From NCBI RefSeq assembly GCF_021295315.1, contig NZ_JAIMJA010000034.1:1-37261 (forward strand): a stretch of 37,261 bases of DNA, written 5' to 3'. The translations under genes were made by a program, and so were the position numbers. Positions 1 to 8,093 of this stretch are shown here, piece after piece. Below the pieces are notes generated by a model that did no database searches, had not been told where the DNA came from, and saw nothing but the letters and a program-made list of their open reading frames with translations. The stretch comes from Motilimonas cestriensis. Its GTDB lineage: Bacteria; Pseudomonadota; Gammaproteobacteria; Enterobacterales; CBDFNC01. Each line of letters opens with the position of its first letter. Within the stretch, counting starts at the first letter, position 1.

Positions 1-64
1 GCTCTCGTACCAGTGCAATGGCATCAAGTTTGAATTCTTTTGAATAGGTTTTACGTGTTGTCAT
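1..64 (-). CDS. IS3-family transposase OrfA, N-terminal fragment (cut by window edge)
   Basis: Only 21 codons are inside the window. They read MTTRKTYSKEFKLDAIALVRE. The pattern K-x-Y-S-x-E-F-K-x-x-A is the typical opening of the helix-turn-helix OrfA subunit (HTH_Tnp_1) of IS3-family elements, which binds the element ends and is joined to the OrfB integrase by programmed frameshifting. The start is the ATG at 64-62, preceded on the minus strand by CTGGAG seven bases upstream. It differs from the transposase fragment at the right edge of the window (MSKRTRPTYSPEF), so the two belong to different elements. Confidence 0.75.
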   Translation of the reverse strand, partial: MTTRKTYSKEFKLDAIALVRE

Positions 65-70
65 TTCAAT

Positions 71-100
71 CTCCAGTTAAATCAATTATGTCTTAACTGG
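71..100 (-). promoter_or_regulatory. Hairpin covering the transposase ribosome binding site
   Basis: CCAGTTAA (73-80) and TTAACTGG (93-100) form a perfect 8-bp inverted repeat with a 12-base loop. On the minus-strand transcript the 3' arm overlaps the CTGGAG ribosome binding site. A message reading in from outside the element would fold and hide that site, a known way for insertion sequences to limit transposase expression from flanking promoters. The fold is read from sequence; its effect is inferred. Confidence 0.5.
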
Positions 101-113
101 GTTAGTCGTATCA

Positions 114-282
114 ATTAAACCACGTCACTTGTTTAGCCTATAAATGGGTGCTCATAACGCTTCGCTTTTGCCAATAAAAACGAAGCTGTGTAGCCATACA
201 CAACTGTTTTGAATATTTATAACCGAACTTATTTAGCTGCGTCATCGATAACTATTAAGCAAAATCAAGTCGTTTTGCGGTG
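114..282. other. Non-coding stretch between IS end and ttcA promoter
   Basis: I see no gene here. It contains a long-loop inverted repeat, GCTTCG (159-164) with CGAAGC (181-186), and a tight one, TGTGTA (187-192) with TACACA (197-202). Neither is followed by a T-run, so I do not call a terminator. Confidence 0.5.
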
Positions 283-311
283 TTTCAACCGAGTTTAAAA
301 CACCGTATAAT
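283..311 (+). promoter_or_regulatory. Probable sigma-70 promoter of ttcA
   Basis: A perfect TATAAT box lies at 306-311. TTTCAA at 283-288 is a weak -35 element at the ideal 17-base spacing. The predicted start point near 318 leaves a leader of about 55 bases before ttcA. An inverted repeat GGTGTTT (279-285) with AAACACC (298-304) lies over the -35 element and spacer and could be a protein-binding site, though I recognise no known operator. Confidence 0.5.
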
Positions 312-373
312 CCGCACTCTGTTAATCCCCATAGCATACCAGCAGCCGTATTTAACGGCCTGTGAGAAGTTGA

Positions 374-1267
374 ATGAATTCAAAAGATATACGAAAAGAA
401 ACGCTTGAACTCAATAAATTAAACAAGCGTCTACGCAGAAATGTAGGCAATGCCATTGTTGATTATAATATGATCGAAGAAAACGATGTGGTAATGGCAT
501 GCATTAGTGGCGGTAAAGACTCATTCGCAATGCTGGATATATTGTTGGCTTTACAAAAATCTGCGCCGATTAAATTTGAAGTTATTGCCGTTAATTTGGA
601 TCAAAAACAGCCAGGCTTCCCAGAGCATATTCTACCTGAATACTTTGATAGCCTAGATATTCCATACTACATTGTCGATAAAGATACCTATTCTGTGGTC
701 AAAGAGAAAGTTGCAGCAGGCAAAACAACCTGCGGTCTTTGTTCTCGTTTACGTCGCGGTACTTTGTATTCATTTGCTGAGCGTATTGGCGCTACTAAAA
801 TTGCATTAGGTCATCACCTCGATGATATTGTTGAAACACTGTTTCTAAATATGTTTCATGGGGCTCGCTTAAAAGCCATGCCACCCAAGTTGCGTTCGGA
901 TGATGGTCGAAACGTGGTGATCCGGCCATTAACTTATTGCCGCGAATCGGATCTGATCACTTATGCTGAGCATAAAAATTTCCCAATCATTCCGTGCAAC
1001 TTATGTGGGTCACAAGAGAATCTACAGCGTCAAAATATTAAAGCTATGCTGGTTGAATGGGATAAAAAGACACCGGGTCGGGTAGAAAGCATTTTTAAGT
1101 CCATTCAAAATGTAAGTCCGAGTCAACTGGCGGATAAGAACTTGTTTGATTTTGCTCACTTGCCTATCGACCGAGAGCAAGATAGAAAAGAGTACGCATT
1201 TGAAGAAGCCGTGGTTTCATCATCTAATATTGACGAGTCATTATTTATTGATGTCACTAATCTCTGA
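374..1267 (+). CDS. ttcA: tRNA 2-thiocytidine(32) synthetase TtcA
   Basis: TtcA is an iron-sulfur enzyme that thiolates cytidine 32 in certain tRNAs, using ATP to activate the base. The 297-residue protein has the PP-loop SGGKDS (residues 45-50) near its N terminus. It also has the two cysteine pairs typical of the family: TCGLC (C120, C123) and PCNLC (C208, C211). The segment [17 protein letters not shown] is the conserved helix after the first pair. GAGAAG four bases before the ATG fits a ribosome binding site. It is transcribed alone from the promoter at 283-311 and ends in the terminator it shares with uspE. Placement beside uspE and fnr is common in Shewanella-type genomes. I see no damage. 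Confidence 0.95.
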   Translation: MNSKDIRKETLELNKLNKRLRRNVGNAIVDYNMIEENDVVMACISGGKDSFAMLDILLALQKSAPIKFEVIAVNLDQKQPGFPEHILPEYFDSLDIPYYIVDKDTYSVVKEKVAAGKTTCGLCSRLRRGTLYSFAERIGATKIALGHHLDDIVETLFLNMFHGARLKAMPPKLRSDDGRNVVIRPLTYCRESDLITYAEHKNFPIIPCNLCGSQENLQRQNIKAMLVEWDKKTPGRVESIFKSIQNVSPSQLADKNLFDFAHLPIDREQDRKEYAFEEAVVSSSNIDESLFIDVTNL

Positions 1268-1277
1268 TCGCTCTAAT

Positions 1278-1312
1278 AAAAAAGGTCAGTTTTAATTAAC
1301 TGACCTTTTTTT
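1278..1312. terminator. Bidirectional rho-independent terminator between ttcA and uspE
   Basis: GGTCAGTT (1284-1291) and AACTGACC (1298-1305) form a perfect 8-bp stem with loop TTAATT. It has an A-run before and a T-run after, so it can end transcripts from ttcA (plus) and uspE (minus). Confidence 0.9.
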
Positions 1313-1329
1313 AAACCACTAACTAGGGA

Positions 1330-2262
1330 CTATTGACTCAAAGGCGAGACATAATCATGAGGTTTAAGAGCCAGCAAATCACAGTTTAAACTGTCAATTA
1401 AGTGCTCTGCTGTATTCCCTATCAATGCGGCACTTAAGCCCGTTCGACCCACCGTGCCAAGCACCACTAATTCAGCATTGAGCTCTTGCGCAACCTGTGG
1501 AATAACATCTTCGGCGAGTCCTTCAATAACATGCTGCCTTTCAAGTGGGATGCCATGTTTTTCACCATGCTCTCGAAGCATTTGTTGATGACGCTCTTTA
1601 ATCGCATCGCTATATTCCACTGGATTAAAATCAGGTAGCTCAAGGGCGATGGTCATAGGGGTGCTAGGGTAGGCGTTGACTAAACTAACTTGAGCGTTAA
1701 TCATTTTTGCAAGATCTAAAGCTTCATGGGTAATTTTGTCGTTTAATGCGAGGTGCTCATCGTCTTCCGCAGTAGCATTTATGGCGGCCAAAATAGTGCC
1801 CTTTTCTGGCCAATCTTGGCTTTTAACCAATAGTAATGGCTCTGGGCATTTGCGTAATAAATGCCAATCTGTTGGCGTGAAAATCACTGCTTGAAGCTTA
1901 GGGTGATGATGTGTTCCTTTTACGACGAGATCATGACCGTAGTCTAAGGTTTCCTGAATGATGCTTTCAAAAGGGCGGTTATGCCAAATAACCTTAGTGT
2001 CTATTAAAAGGCCTTGATTACGATAGGGAGCGGCAAGTTCATCTAACCAAGCTGTTTGTTGAGCGATAACACTTGACCGCATGGCTTCTCTCTCTTCGAG
2101 AGAAAGCATGGTGGTCATTTCAAATGAAAAATCATAAACCGAAAGAAAAAGCTTTAATTTCGCATTCTCTTCTTTTTGGCAGATGTAGGCTGCTCGCGAT
2201 AACGCAGCCTGCTCCTCTCTTGTGGGATCAATAACAACTAAAATATTGCGAAATTTAACCAT
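1330..2262 (-). CDS. uspE: Universal stress protein UspE
   Basis: This is a tandem universal stress protein of about 310 residues with two Usp domains of roughly 150 residues each. The first opens with MVKFRNILVVIDPTREE and contains HNRPFESIIQE and VIFTPTDWHLLRKCPEPLLLV, segments that closely match E. coli UspE as I remember it. The second ends with VVLGTVGRTGLSAALIGNTAE, the usual nucleotide-binding glycine loop region. UspE is a cytoplasmic protein linked to stress survival, motility and adhesion; its biochemical role is not settled. I chose the ATG at 2262 because GGAGGG lies six bases upstream. An in-frame ATG at 2280 would add MNRRVS and place the start before the ribosome binding site. 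Upstream, TTGATATATA at 2281-2290 is half of an FNR-type site without its partner. Confidence 0.93.
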   Translation of the reverse strand: MVKFRNILVVIDPTREEQAALSRAAYICQKEENAKLKLFLSVYDFSFEMTTMLSLEEREAMRSSVIAQQTAWLDELAAPYRNQGLLIDTKVIWHNRPFESIIQETLDYGHDLVVKGTHHHPKLQAVIFTPTDWHLLRKCPEPLLLVKSQDWPEKGTILAAINATAEDDEHLALNDKITHEALDLAKMINAQVSLVNAYPSTPMTIALELPDFNPVEYSDAIKERHQQMLREHGEKHGIPLERQHVIEGLAEDVIPQVAQELNAELVVLGTVGRTGLSAALIGNTAEHLIDSLNCDLLALKPHDYVSPLSQ

Positions 2263-2371
2263 GGAAACCCTCCGGTTCACTTGATATATAATGTCACGTA
2301 CTTAGTATAAATCTAGCCTAAAATAATGACTTATGGCGAGATAAGGATCAATTATTTGGCTTTTAAATAAG

Positions 2372-3121
2372 TTATTCAGCTTTTATTGCGCCCGCGACCT
2401 CTGCAAGTTGTGCATGATCGATAATCGTAATGTATTTACCTTTTACGGCAATCATTTCACTCTTTTGAAAACGCCCCAGCAGTCGACTGATGGTTTCGAC
2501 CGTTAGGCCAAGATAATTACCAATATCGCCACGTGTCATTGACAAGCGGAATTCTCGTGGCGAGAAACCGCGCTCAGAAAATCGTTGTGAAAGACTATAG
2601 ATAAACGCGCCAAGCCGCTCTTCAGCATTTTTCTTTGACAGCAGCAAAATCATTTCTTGATCGCCAACTATCTCGTTACTCATCATGCGCATGATTTGCT
2701 GACGCAATTTAGGCATTTGACCAGATAAGTCATCTAATGTTTCGTAAGGGATCTCACAAATCATCGACGTTTCTAATGCTTGCGCAAAGCTTGGATGCAT
2801 ACCCGTGTTGATTGCATCAAAGCCCACGAGATCACCTGCTAGGTGAAAGCCTGTGATTTGCTCATCACCTTGTTCTGTAATGGTGTAAGATTTAACCGTA
2901 CCAGAGCGAATGGCATACAAAGCGCGCATATCTTCGCCTGCTTTATAAAGCTCTTCACCTTTTTGAATCGGCTTCTTACGTTCAATGATATTGTCTAATT
3001 GGTCAAGCTCTGTTTCGTTTAAACTAACTGGAATACAAAGTTGACTAATACTGCAGTCTTGGCAATGAATTTCACAGCCACCGGATTGGACTCTTTTTAC
3101 GCCTTTACTATCGGACTTCAT
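2372..3121 (-). CDS. fnr: FNR-type oxygen-sensing transcription regulator (EtrA in Shewanella)
   Basis: FNR is a cytoplasmic CRP-family activator/repressor that binds DNA as a dimer when its oxygen-labile 4Fe-4S cluster is intact. With the ATG at 3121 the protein has 249 residues and its cysteines fall at C20, C23, C29 and C122, the same numbers as the E. coli cluster ligands (C16 is also present). The effector domain carries [23 protein letters not shown]. The recognition helix near the C terminus reads [13 protein letters not shown], with the Glu and Ser-Arg that contact TTGAT half-sites. A longer reading frame starts at 3154, but its extra codons run through the FNR box, so I reject it. 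The gene lies just downstream of the cbb3 oxidase assembly genes on the same strand, a usual arrangement, and a perfect FNR box sits 20 bases before its start. Confidence 0.95.
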   Translation of the reverse strand: MKSDSKGVKRVQSGGCEIHCQDCSISQLCIPVSLNETELDQLDNIIERKKPIQKGEELYKAGEDMRALYAIRSGTVKSYTITEQGDEQITGFHLAGDLVGFDAINTGMHPSFAQALETSMICEIPYETLDDLSGQMPKLRQQIMRMMSNEIVGDQEMILLLSKKNAEERLGAFIYSLSQRFSERGFSPREFRLSMTRGDIGNYLGLTVETISRLLGRFQKSEMIAVKGKYITIIDHAQLAEVAGAIKAE

Positions 3122-3140
3122 AATTACCCGAAATCTCCAC

Positions 3141-3154
3141 TTGATATATATCAA
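3141..3154 (-). promoter_or_regulatory. FNR box in the fnr promoter
   Basis: TTGATATATATCAA is a perfect match to TTGAT-N4-ATCAA. A plausible -10 element, TACAAT on the minus strand, lies at 3161-3156, which would put the transcription start near 3149, inside the box. A site at the start point suggests repression of fnr by its own product, as known for E. coli fnr. I found no convincing -35 element. Confidence 0.8.
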
Positions 3155-3284
3155 TATTGTAACATTTATTGGTCGAATTCATATAGCCAATAAGATTTAA
3201 GATTCTGTGACAGACCGTATAAAAGACGGCTAAAGTAACGAAAATTGGGATATATAGTTTTAAAACTCAATGCGTTGGTTTTGC

Positions 3285-3971
3285 CTATTGCAGATAGTGC
3301 ATTTGACTTAATGCAATGTAACCCGTGTGAACGGCATAGATTGCGAGCATTGCACTGCCAGTCCATCGAAACCAAAGAGAGTTGAGTAGGCTTTTTAAAT
3401 AATTAGAAAATAAACCCAAGCTAAACATGGCTGGGAAGGTGCCTAGGGCAAAACCCGCCATAATTAATCCGCCTTGTAGTGCGTTGCCACTCACTGCTGC
3501 CCATGAAAGGCTAGAATAAACTAAGCCACAAGGCAGCCAACCCCAAACCATGCCAAAAGGTAACGCCATTAAAGGGTGCTTAATGGGCATTAAGCGTGAG
3601 GCTAAGGGCTGTATAAAGCGCCAAAAATACTGGCCTAATGCCTCAATTTTTTGCAGCCCTTGCCACACCTTACTGATATAAAGCGCCAGTAACAGCATCA
3701 TTATTGCGGAAAGTAAACGCAGCCAAAGCAATGCTGATTTTATCTCAAAAAACTGACTTAATGCGGCTGCGCCTCCTGCAATAACCATTCCCGCCACGAT
3801 ATAACTGATCCCCCGGCCAAGGTTATAAAATAGTATGGCCAAAAGCTGGCGACCTGGGCGTTGTTTCTGTTCAATAGAGAAGGTCATGGCACTGGCAACA
3901 CCACCGCACATAGCAAGGCAATGACCAGCACCAAGTAAGCCAATGAATACAGCAGCGTAAAAATCAGTCAT
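3285..3971 (-). CDS. DsbD_2 / SafE-type integral membrane protein linked to cbb3 oxidase genes
   Basis: This 228-residue protein is almost entirely hydrophobic, with about six membrane segments. It begins MTDFYAAVFIGLLGAGHCLAM and carries a His-Cys-x-x-Met-Cys-Gly-Gly cluster (H17, C18, M21, C22) in the first helix. Later it has GMVWGWLPCGLVYS. These are hallmarks of the family annotated as sulfite exporter TauE/SafE or DsbD_2, which often follows ccoS in proteobacteria. Its role is not established. The thiol, Met and His residues in a membrane helix and its place in the oxidase assembly operon suggest metal (copper) or redox handling for oxidase maturation, which is inference. Its start lies 13 bases after the ccoS stop, so it is probably cotranscribed with ccoHIS. 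Confidence 0.8.
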   Translation of the reverse strand: MTDFYAAVFIGLLGAGHCLAMCGGVASAMTFSIEQKQRPGRQLLAILFYNLGRGISYIVAGMVIAGGAAALSQFFEIKSALLWLRLLSAIMMLLLALYISKVWQGLQKIEALGQYFWRFIQPLASRLMPIKHPLMALPFGMVWGWLPCGLVYSSLSWAAVSGNALQGGLIMAGFALGTFPAMFSLGLFSNYLKSLLNSLWFRWTGSAMLAIYAVHTGYIALSQMHYLQ

Positions 3972-3984
3972 TATTGGGCTTATC

Positions 3985-4170
3985 TTACTCAGGTGTCTTG
4001 GTTTTTTTTGCTGCGTTTTCTACCGAGGGCTGGTCTTCATCAAACAAAATGTTAACCCCTTCACGGTCGAGGTCTTCAAATTGGTCTGACTTGACCGCCC
4101 AAAAAAACAAGGCTATCGCAATCGAGACAAATAAAATGGCGATAGGGATCAAAATAAAGATAATGCTCAT
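3985..4170 (-). CDS. ccoS: Cbb3-type cytochrome oxidase assembly protein CcoS (FixS)
   Basis: CcoS is a small inner-membrane protein needed to insert cofactors (haem b and CuB) into the cbb3 oxidase. The 61-residue protein has one N-terminal membrane helix, IIFILIPIAILFVSIAIALFFW. This is followed by the family signature AVKSDQFEDLDREGVNILFDED and a charged C-terminal tail. Its ATG overlaps the ccoI stop in the arrangement ATGA, so translation is coupled to ccoI. Length and order (H, I, S) are as expected. Confidence 0.95.
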   Translation of the reverse strand: MSIIFILIPIAILFVSIAIALFFWAVKSDQFEDLDREGVNILFDEDQPSVENAAKKTKTPE

Positions 4171-6560
4171 TTTTTTAACAGCCTTAGTGAATTAGAAACG
4201 ACGACCACAGAGCTTAACGACATTCCCAATGCTGCAATATAAGGCGGTACGTGCCCCGTCGCAGCTAGAGGTAAAATAAGTAAGTTATAGCCTAATGATA
4301 AGCCTAAGTTTTCACGTATTATAGTGCGTGTTTTAATGGCTAAACTGCGTGCTTGCGCGAGTTTATTTAAAGAGTCGCCTAATAAAATGACATCTGCTGA
4401 GTTCTTTGCCACATCAGTGCCACTGCCGATGGCGACTGAAACGTGAGCTTGGGACAATACTGGGGCATCATTAATGCCGTCTCCCACCATTAACGTAATG
4501 CTACCTTGCTGCTGGAAACCCTGTACAGCTTGCAGTTTTTGCGCGGGGGTAACGCCAGAAATAACTTGGCTAATATGCAGTTTTTCGGCCACCGCTTGAG
4601 CTTGATAAGAGCCATCACCCGTTAGCATTGTGGTTTTAAGATTTGCTTGGTGGAACTGTGCTAAACATGCTTGTGCATCATCGCGAAGGGCATCATCTAG
4701 CTCAAAAATAGCCACTAATTCTGCGTCTATCGTCAGCATGATCACGAGAAGCCGACTCTCAATAGGGCTCGTTTGTTGGCAAAATTCAGGGTTGCCTAAT
4801 CGCAGTGTTTTACCTTGATATTGCCCTGTTAAACCCTCACCGGGTAAATTAGTCACAGCATCAACACTGACTTTATCTTGCTTAAAGGGATGAAATGCTC
4901 GGCCGATGGGGTGCTCAGAGTGATGCTCTAATGCGCTGGCAAGGCCTAAGACTTGTTCTTGGTTAAGCGCGCCATACAAATGGGTTGCAACCACGCTAAA
5001 TTTACCTTGGGTAAGCGTCCCCGTCTTGTCAAAAATAAAATGATCGGCCTTAGCTAACGTTTCAAGTACGTGGTTCTTACGAATTAATACTCCTAAACGA
5101 TTTAAACTGGCGGTAGCACAGGTTAATGCAGTTGGTGTAGCCAGACCTAAAGCACAAGGGCAGGTGGCGACTAATACCGATAAAGTGATCCAAAAAGCAT
5201 GTTCAGGCGCGATAAACATCCAACTGGTATAGGTGACTGCAGAAACAATCAACAGCGCACCGACAAAATAGCGCGAAACTAAGTCAGCGATAACTTGAAT
5301 ATGGGGTTTTTCGGCTTGTGCTAAGTCTTGTAAACGAATGATGTCGGCAATTAATGTACTTTGACCTGTCTCTTTTACTTTAACCGTTAACGGGCTTTCC
5401 AGGTTGATGGTGCCGGCATAAACAACAGCGGCATCCTGTTTAAGTACCGGAATATGCTCTCCCGTTAGCATCGATTCTTCGATGGTCGATTTACCCTCAA
5501 TAATAATACCATCAGCGGGAATGGTTTCACCGGGTTTAACTAGCACGACTTGGCCACTTTGCAATAACTTAGCAGGAACATGTTGCAGTTCCTCACCTTC
5601 CTTAAGCCACGCCATTTTGGGCATTAGTTTAGCGAGGTTATTACCACTTTCCGATGCTTTACGCCGTGCTCGTAATTCAAGCATACGACCAATGAGCAAA
5701 AAGAAAGTAAACATAGAGATGGACTCAAAAAACACTTCCCCAGTACCCACAATTGTGGCGTAGGTTGACGCGATATAGGCGCCAAGCAAGGCAATTGAAA
5801 CTGGAATATCCATGCCTAATGTGCGGTTTCGGATATTGCGCAAGGCATTAAAGTAGAACGGCTGGGCACTATAAAGCAAAACAGGCGTAGCCATGATCAA
5901 ACTGACCCAGCGGAAATATTGGCGAAATTGTTCTTCCATACCCGTAAATAAGTCGGCATAAAGCGCAACCGCAAACATCATAACTTGCATGGTGGCAATG
6001 CCCGCCAACCCGATGCGTTTCATGTAGGACTTTACTTGTTCACGGTACTGTTTCTCTTGGTCATCCGCCTGAAAAGGGTGAGCGCGGTATCCCACCGTGG
6101 CAATGGCTTTTAATATATCACTGAGTTTTAGCTGGTTGGGATCCCAGCGAATAATGGCGCGATGTAGCGTCGTATTCACATTAATAAAAGCTAAGCCGGG
6201 GAGCACGCGAAGCTGTTTTTCGATTAGCCAAGCACAAGCTGCACATGTAATACCATCAATCGACACCATCACTTCTTGCAAGTCTTTATTATGGGCCACA
6301 AAATCGTTCTGAATCTCTTCAAGATCATATAAGTCCAGTGCTTGAAGGGCACTTGGAATTAACTGATCGGCTTTTTGGGCCGGCTCAGTGCGGTGGGTAT
6401 AATAAGATGATAAACCGCTTTTGAGGATGGTTTCAGCCACAGCTGCACAACCGGGGCAACACATGGCCTTAGACTCACCATCGAATGAAACGCTAAAGTG
6501 GCTGTTTTCAGGTACGGGTTCACCACAATGAAAACAGCCTAATGGGTTACTGGTTGCCAT
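4167..6560 (-). CDS. ccoI: Copper-exporting P1B-type ATPase CcoI (FixI)
   Basis: CcoI is an inner-membrane copper-transporting ATPase devoted to cbb3 oxidase maturation. The 797-residue protein has an N-terminal Cys-rich segment (CFHC at 9-12; CCPGC at 34-38). It is followed by a heavy-metal-associated domain with GITCAAC (C106, C109). The membrane part carries the CPC metal site (467-469). The catalytic domain has TGE (366-368), the phosphorylated Asp in DKTGT (D511), the HP motif in EHHSEHPIG and the hinge MVGDGINDAPVL. All key residues are present. The start overlaps the end of ccoH by 14 bases and the stop overlaps ccoS, so ccoH-ccoI-ccoS form one translationally coupled unit. ccoG, which often heads this unit, is not in the window. 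Confidence 0.96.
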   Translation of the reverse strand: MATSNPLGCFHCGEPVPENSHFSVSFDGESKAMCCPGCAAVAETILKSGLSSYYTHRTEPAQKADQLIPSALQALDLYDLEEIQNDFVAHNKDLQEVMVSIDGITCAACAWLIEKQLRVLPGLAFINVNTTLHRAIIRWDPNQLKLSDILKAIATVGYRAHPFQADDQEKQYREQVKSYMKRIGLAGIATMQVMMFAVALYADLFTGMEEQFRQYFRWVSLIMATPVLLYSAQPFYFNALRNIRNRTLGMDIPVSIALLGAYIASTYATIVGTGEVFFESISMFTFFLLIGRMLELRARRKASESGNNLAKLMPKMAWLKEGEELQHVPAKLLQSGQVVLVKPGETIPADGIIIEGKSTIEESMLTGEHIPVLKQDAAVVYAGTINLESPLTVKVKETGQSTLIADIIRLQDLAQAEKPHIQVIADLVSRYFVGALLIVSAVTYTSWMFIAPEHAFWITLSVLVATCPCALGLATPTALTCATASLNRLGVLIRKNHVLETLAKADHFIFDKTGTLTQGKFSVVATHLYGALNQEQVLGLASALEHHSEHPIGRAFHPFKQDKVSVDAVTNLPGEGLTGQYQGKTLRLGNPEFCQQTSPIESRLLVIMLTIDAELVAIFELDDALRDDAQACLAQFHQANLKTTMLTGDGSYQAQAVAEKLHISQVISGVTPAQKLQAVQGFQQQGSITLMVGDGINDAPVLSQAHVSVAIGSGTDVAKNSADVILLGDSLNKLAQARSLAIKTRTIIRENLGLSLGYNLLILPLAATGHVPPYIAALGMSLSSVVVVSNSLRLLKK

Positions 6561-7029
6561 CTAACGTAACCTTCCCCGTAGGAAATTCAATATCTTCTTG
6601 TACCCGCCAACTGCCATCGAATGGCTCAATTCGCGTTGCCCATTTACCATCAATAGCTTGGTCTAAATCAAAGCGATAAACGCCTGAGGCATCGGCCGAT
6701 AACATTAAGTTAAAATCATTCTCAGCAAGTGTGGCATGGTAAAAACTCAGTTTTAGTACCTGTCCTGGTTGATATTGTCCGCCATTAAAAGAAATAAGGC
6801 CCGATGTGCCATCAAGTGTCAGATCGAGTGAAATCCCTAATTTAACGGCTTGCTCTAACTTAGACATATCAGCATGAATTGCCTTGCCCGTTTTAAAATG
6901 GTCTTCGGCAACCAAATCAACTTTATTATTATGGGCAATGAAAACTGTCGAAATACCAGCGATGACAGCGGAAAGAGGCAAGAGGATTATGAGCCACACG
7001 GGGGCTTGTTGATACCATTTATTTTTCAC
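6547..7029 (-). CDS. ccoH: Cbb3 oxidase assembly protein CcoH (FixH)
   Basis: CcoH is a membrane-anchored protein that associates with the assembling cbb3 oxidase. The protein, about 160 residues, has one N-terminal membrane helix (PVWLIILLPLSAVIAGISTVFIA). A periplasmic beta-rich domain follows, with FNGGQYQPGQVLKLSFYHATLAE and a typical FixH ending, DGSWRVQEDIEFPTGKVTL. I place the start at the GTG at 7029, seven bases after GGAG; a TTG one codon earlier is only four bases from it. The gene follows the terminator at 7070-7100, so it needs read-through from ccoNOQP or its own weak promoter. It overlaps ccoI by 14 bases. Confidence 0.9.
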   Translation of the reverse strand: MKNKWYQQAPVWLIILLPLSAVIAGISTVFIAHNNKVDLVAEDHFKTGKAIHADMSKLEQAVKLGISLDLTLDGTSGLISFNGGQYQPGQVLKLSFYHATLAENDFNLMLSADASGVYRFDLDQAIDGKWATRIEPFDGSWRVQEDIEFPTGKVTLDGNQ

Positions 7030-7069
7030 CAAGATACTCCTTAAGTTGGACTTCAGGAGTGTAACAAAA

Positions 7070-7100
7070 AGGCAAAAAAAAACCCCGAAAATTCGGGGTT
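7070..7100 (-). terminator. Rho-independent terminator after ccoNOQP
   Basis: AACCCCGAA (7081-7089) pairs with TTCGGGGTT (7092-7100), and on the minus strand the stem is followed by a run of T residues (A-run 7074-7082 on plus). It is strong and correctly placed 18 bases after the ccoP stop, separating the oxidase structural genes from ccoHIS. Confidence 0.9.
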
Positions 7101-7118
7101 TTGAGCAAGAATTAATGT

Positions 7119-8093
7119 TTATTCTTTTTCGTTTGAAAGAGAGTAAACAAAGGCTGCAATAATGTGCACTTTATCCTCACCTAAAATATCTTTCCATGCT
7201 GGCATGACACCATTACGGCCATGTAAAAGAGTGGCTTCTACATCTTTACGGCTGCCACCATATAACCAAATATTATCGGTTAAATTAGGCGCGCCTAAAG
7301 CTTGCATCCCTTTACCATCTGCGCCGTGACACCCCATACAAGTGCCGAACAATTCTTTACCTTTTTGGGCTTCAATGGCGTTCACTTTACGACCGCTAAG
7401 GCTAAGCACATAAGATGTTAGGTTAGTTAAACCTTCTTTATCTAATTGCTCTTCGCTCAGTAGACCACGAATTGGCATATTACCTTTACGGCCTTCCATT
7501 AGCGTTGTCTTAATGATGTCGCCCGTGCCGCCGTATAACCAATCGTTATCCGTTAGGTTAGGGAAGCCTTTCGCGCCACGAGCATCAGAGCCATGACATT
7601 GAGCACAGTTTTGCAAAAACAAACGCTGACCCACTTTTACCGCTTCAGTATTATTTGCCACTTCTTCAACTGGCAAATATTGACCTTGGGCATCATGAGT
7701 TAGGCTTTTAAATACTTCACCGTACAATTCATCTGCTTTGTTCATCTCACGTTGGTATTGTGAGCTAGATGTTTCAGCGCGTTCAATCGAATCTTGTTTA
7801 GAAGCGATATCTTGATCCGCACTGGTCCAGTTAAGTAAACCGTTACCAAAGCCACCAAAAGAAGGGAACATTAATACGTAAATCAACGACCCGACGATAG
7901 TGAAAATAAACAAGCCAACCCACCATTTAGGTAAGCCAGTGTTTAGTTCTTCGATACCATCGAAGGAGTGCCCCATGGACTCACCTTCTTCAACACCCAT
8001 TTTGTCTTTTGCACACCAATACAAAAGAACTGCACAACCAATAATCACAATAAAAGTGATAACGGTTATCCAAATACTCCAAAAAGTACTCAT
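7119..8093 (-). CDS. ccoP: Cbb3-type cytochrome c oxidase subunit III, dihaem CcoP
   Basis: CcoP passes electrons from soluble cytochromes to CcoO and CcoN. The 324-residue protein has the FixP N-terminal region: a first helix at about 5-27, the conserved FDGIEELNTGLPKWW near 44-58, and a second helix at about 57-76. Two periplasmic class-I cytochrome c domains follow, with CAQCH (C163, C166, H167) and CMGCH (C252, C255, H256). Likely Met ligands lie in GNMPIRG (M206) and GVMPAW (M297). The ATG overlaps the ccoQ stop by one base (TAATG). It is the last gene before the terminator. Confidence 0.97.
   Translation of the reverse strand: MSTFWSIWITVITFIVIIGCAVLLYWCAKDKMGVEEGESMGHSFDGIEELNTGLPKWWVGLFIFTIVGSLIYVLMFPSFGGFGNGLLNWTSADQDIASKQDSIERAETSSSQYQREMNKADELYGEVFKSLTHDAQGQYLPVEEVANNTEAVKVGQRLFLQNCAQCHGSDARGAKGFPNLTDNDWLYGGTGDIIKTTLMEGRKGNMPIRGLLSEEQLDKEGLTNLTSYVLSLSGRKVNAIEAQKGKELFGTCMGCHGADGKGMQALGAPNLTDNIWLYGGSRKDVEATLLHGRNGVMPAWKDILGEDKVHIIAAFVYSLSNEKE

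Larger units (their letters stand above)
1..113 (-). mobile_element. Left end of an IS3-like insertion sequence
   Basis: This is the terminal piece of an insertion sequence whose body lies outside the window to the left. It holds the first 21 codons of an OrfA-type transposase (1-64, minus strand), its ribosome binding site, and a leader with an 8-bp inverted repeat. IS3-family ends normally begin with TG. Read on the minus strand, TGATACGACTAACC starting at base 113 is the likeliest tip, so I place the boundary there. No second end or target duplication is visible, so the exact boundary is inferred. Confidence 0.55.

Noticed and set aside
2281-2294. Second FNR box upstream of uspE
   Set aside because: TTGATATATAATGT shares the left half of the fnr box but has no ATCAA half.
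3166-3375. 69-residue frame between fnr and the membrane protein gene
   Set aside because: It overlaps the 3' end of the membrane protein gene on the same strand, runs through the fnr promoter region and has no family features.
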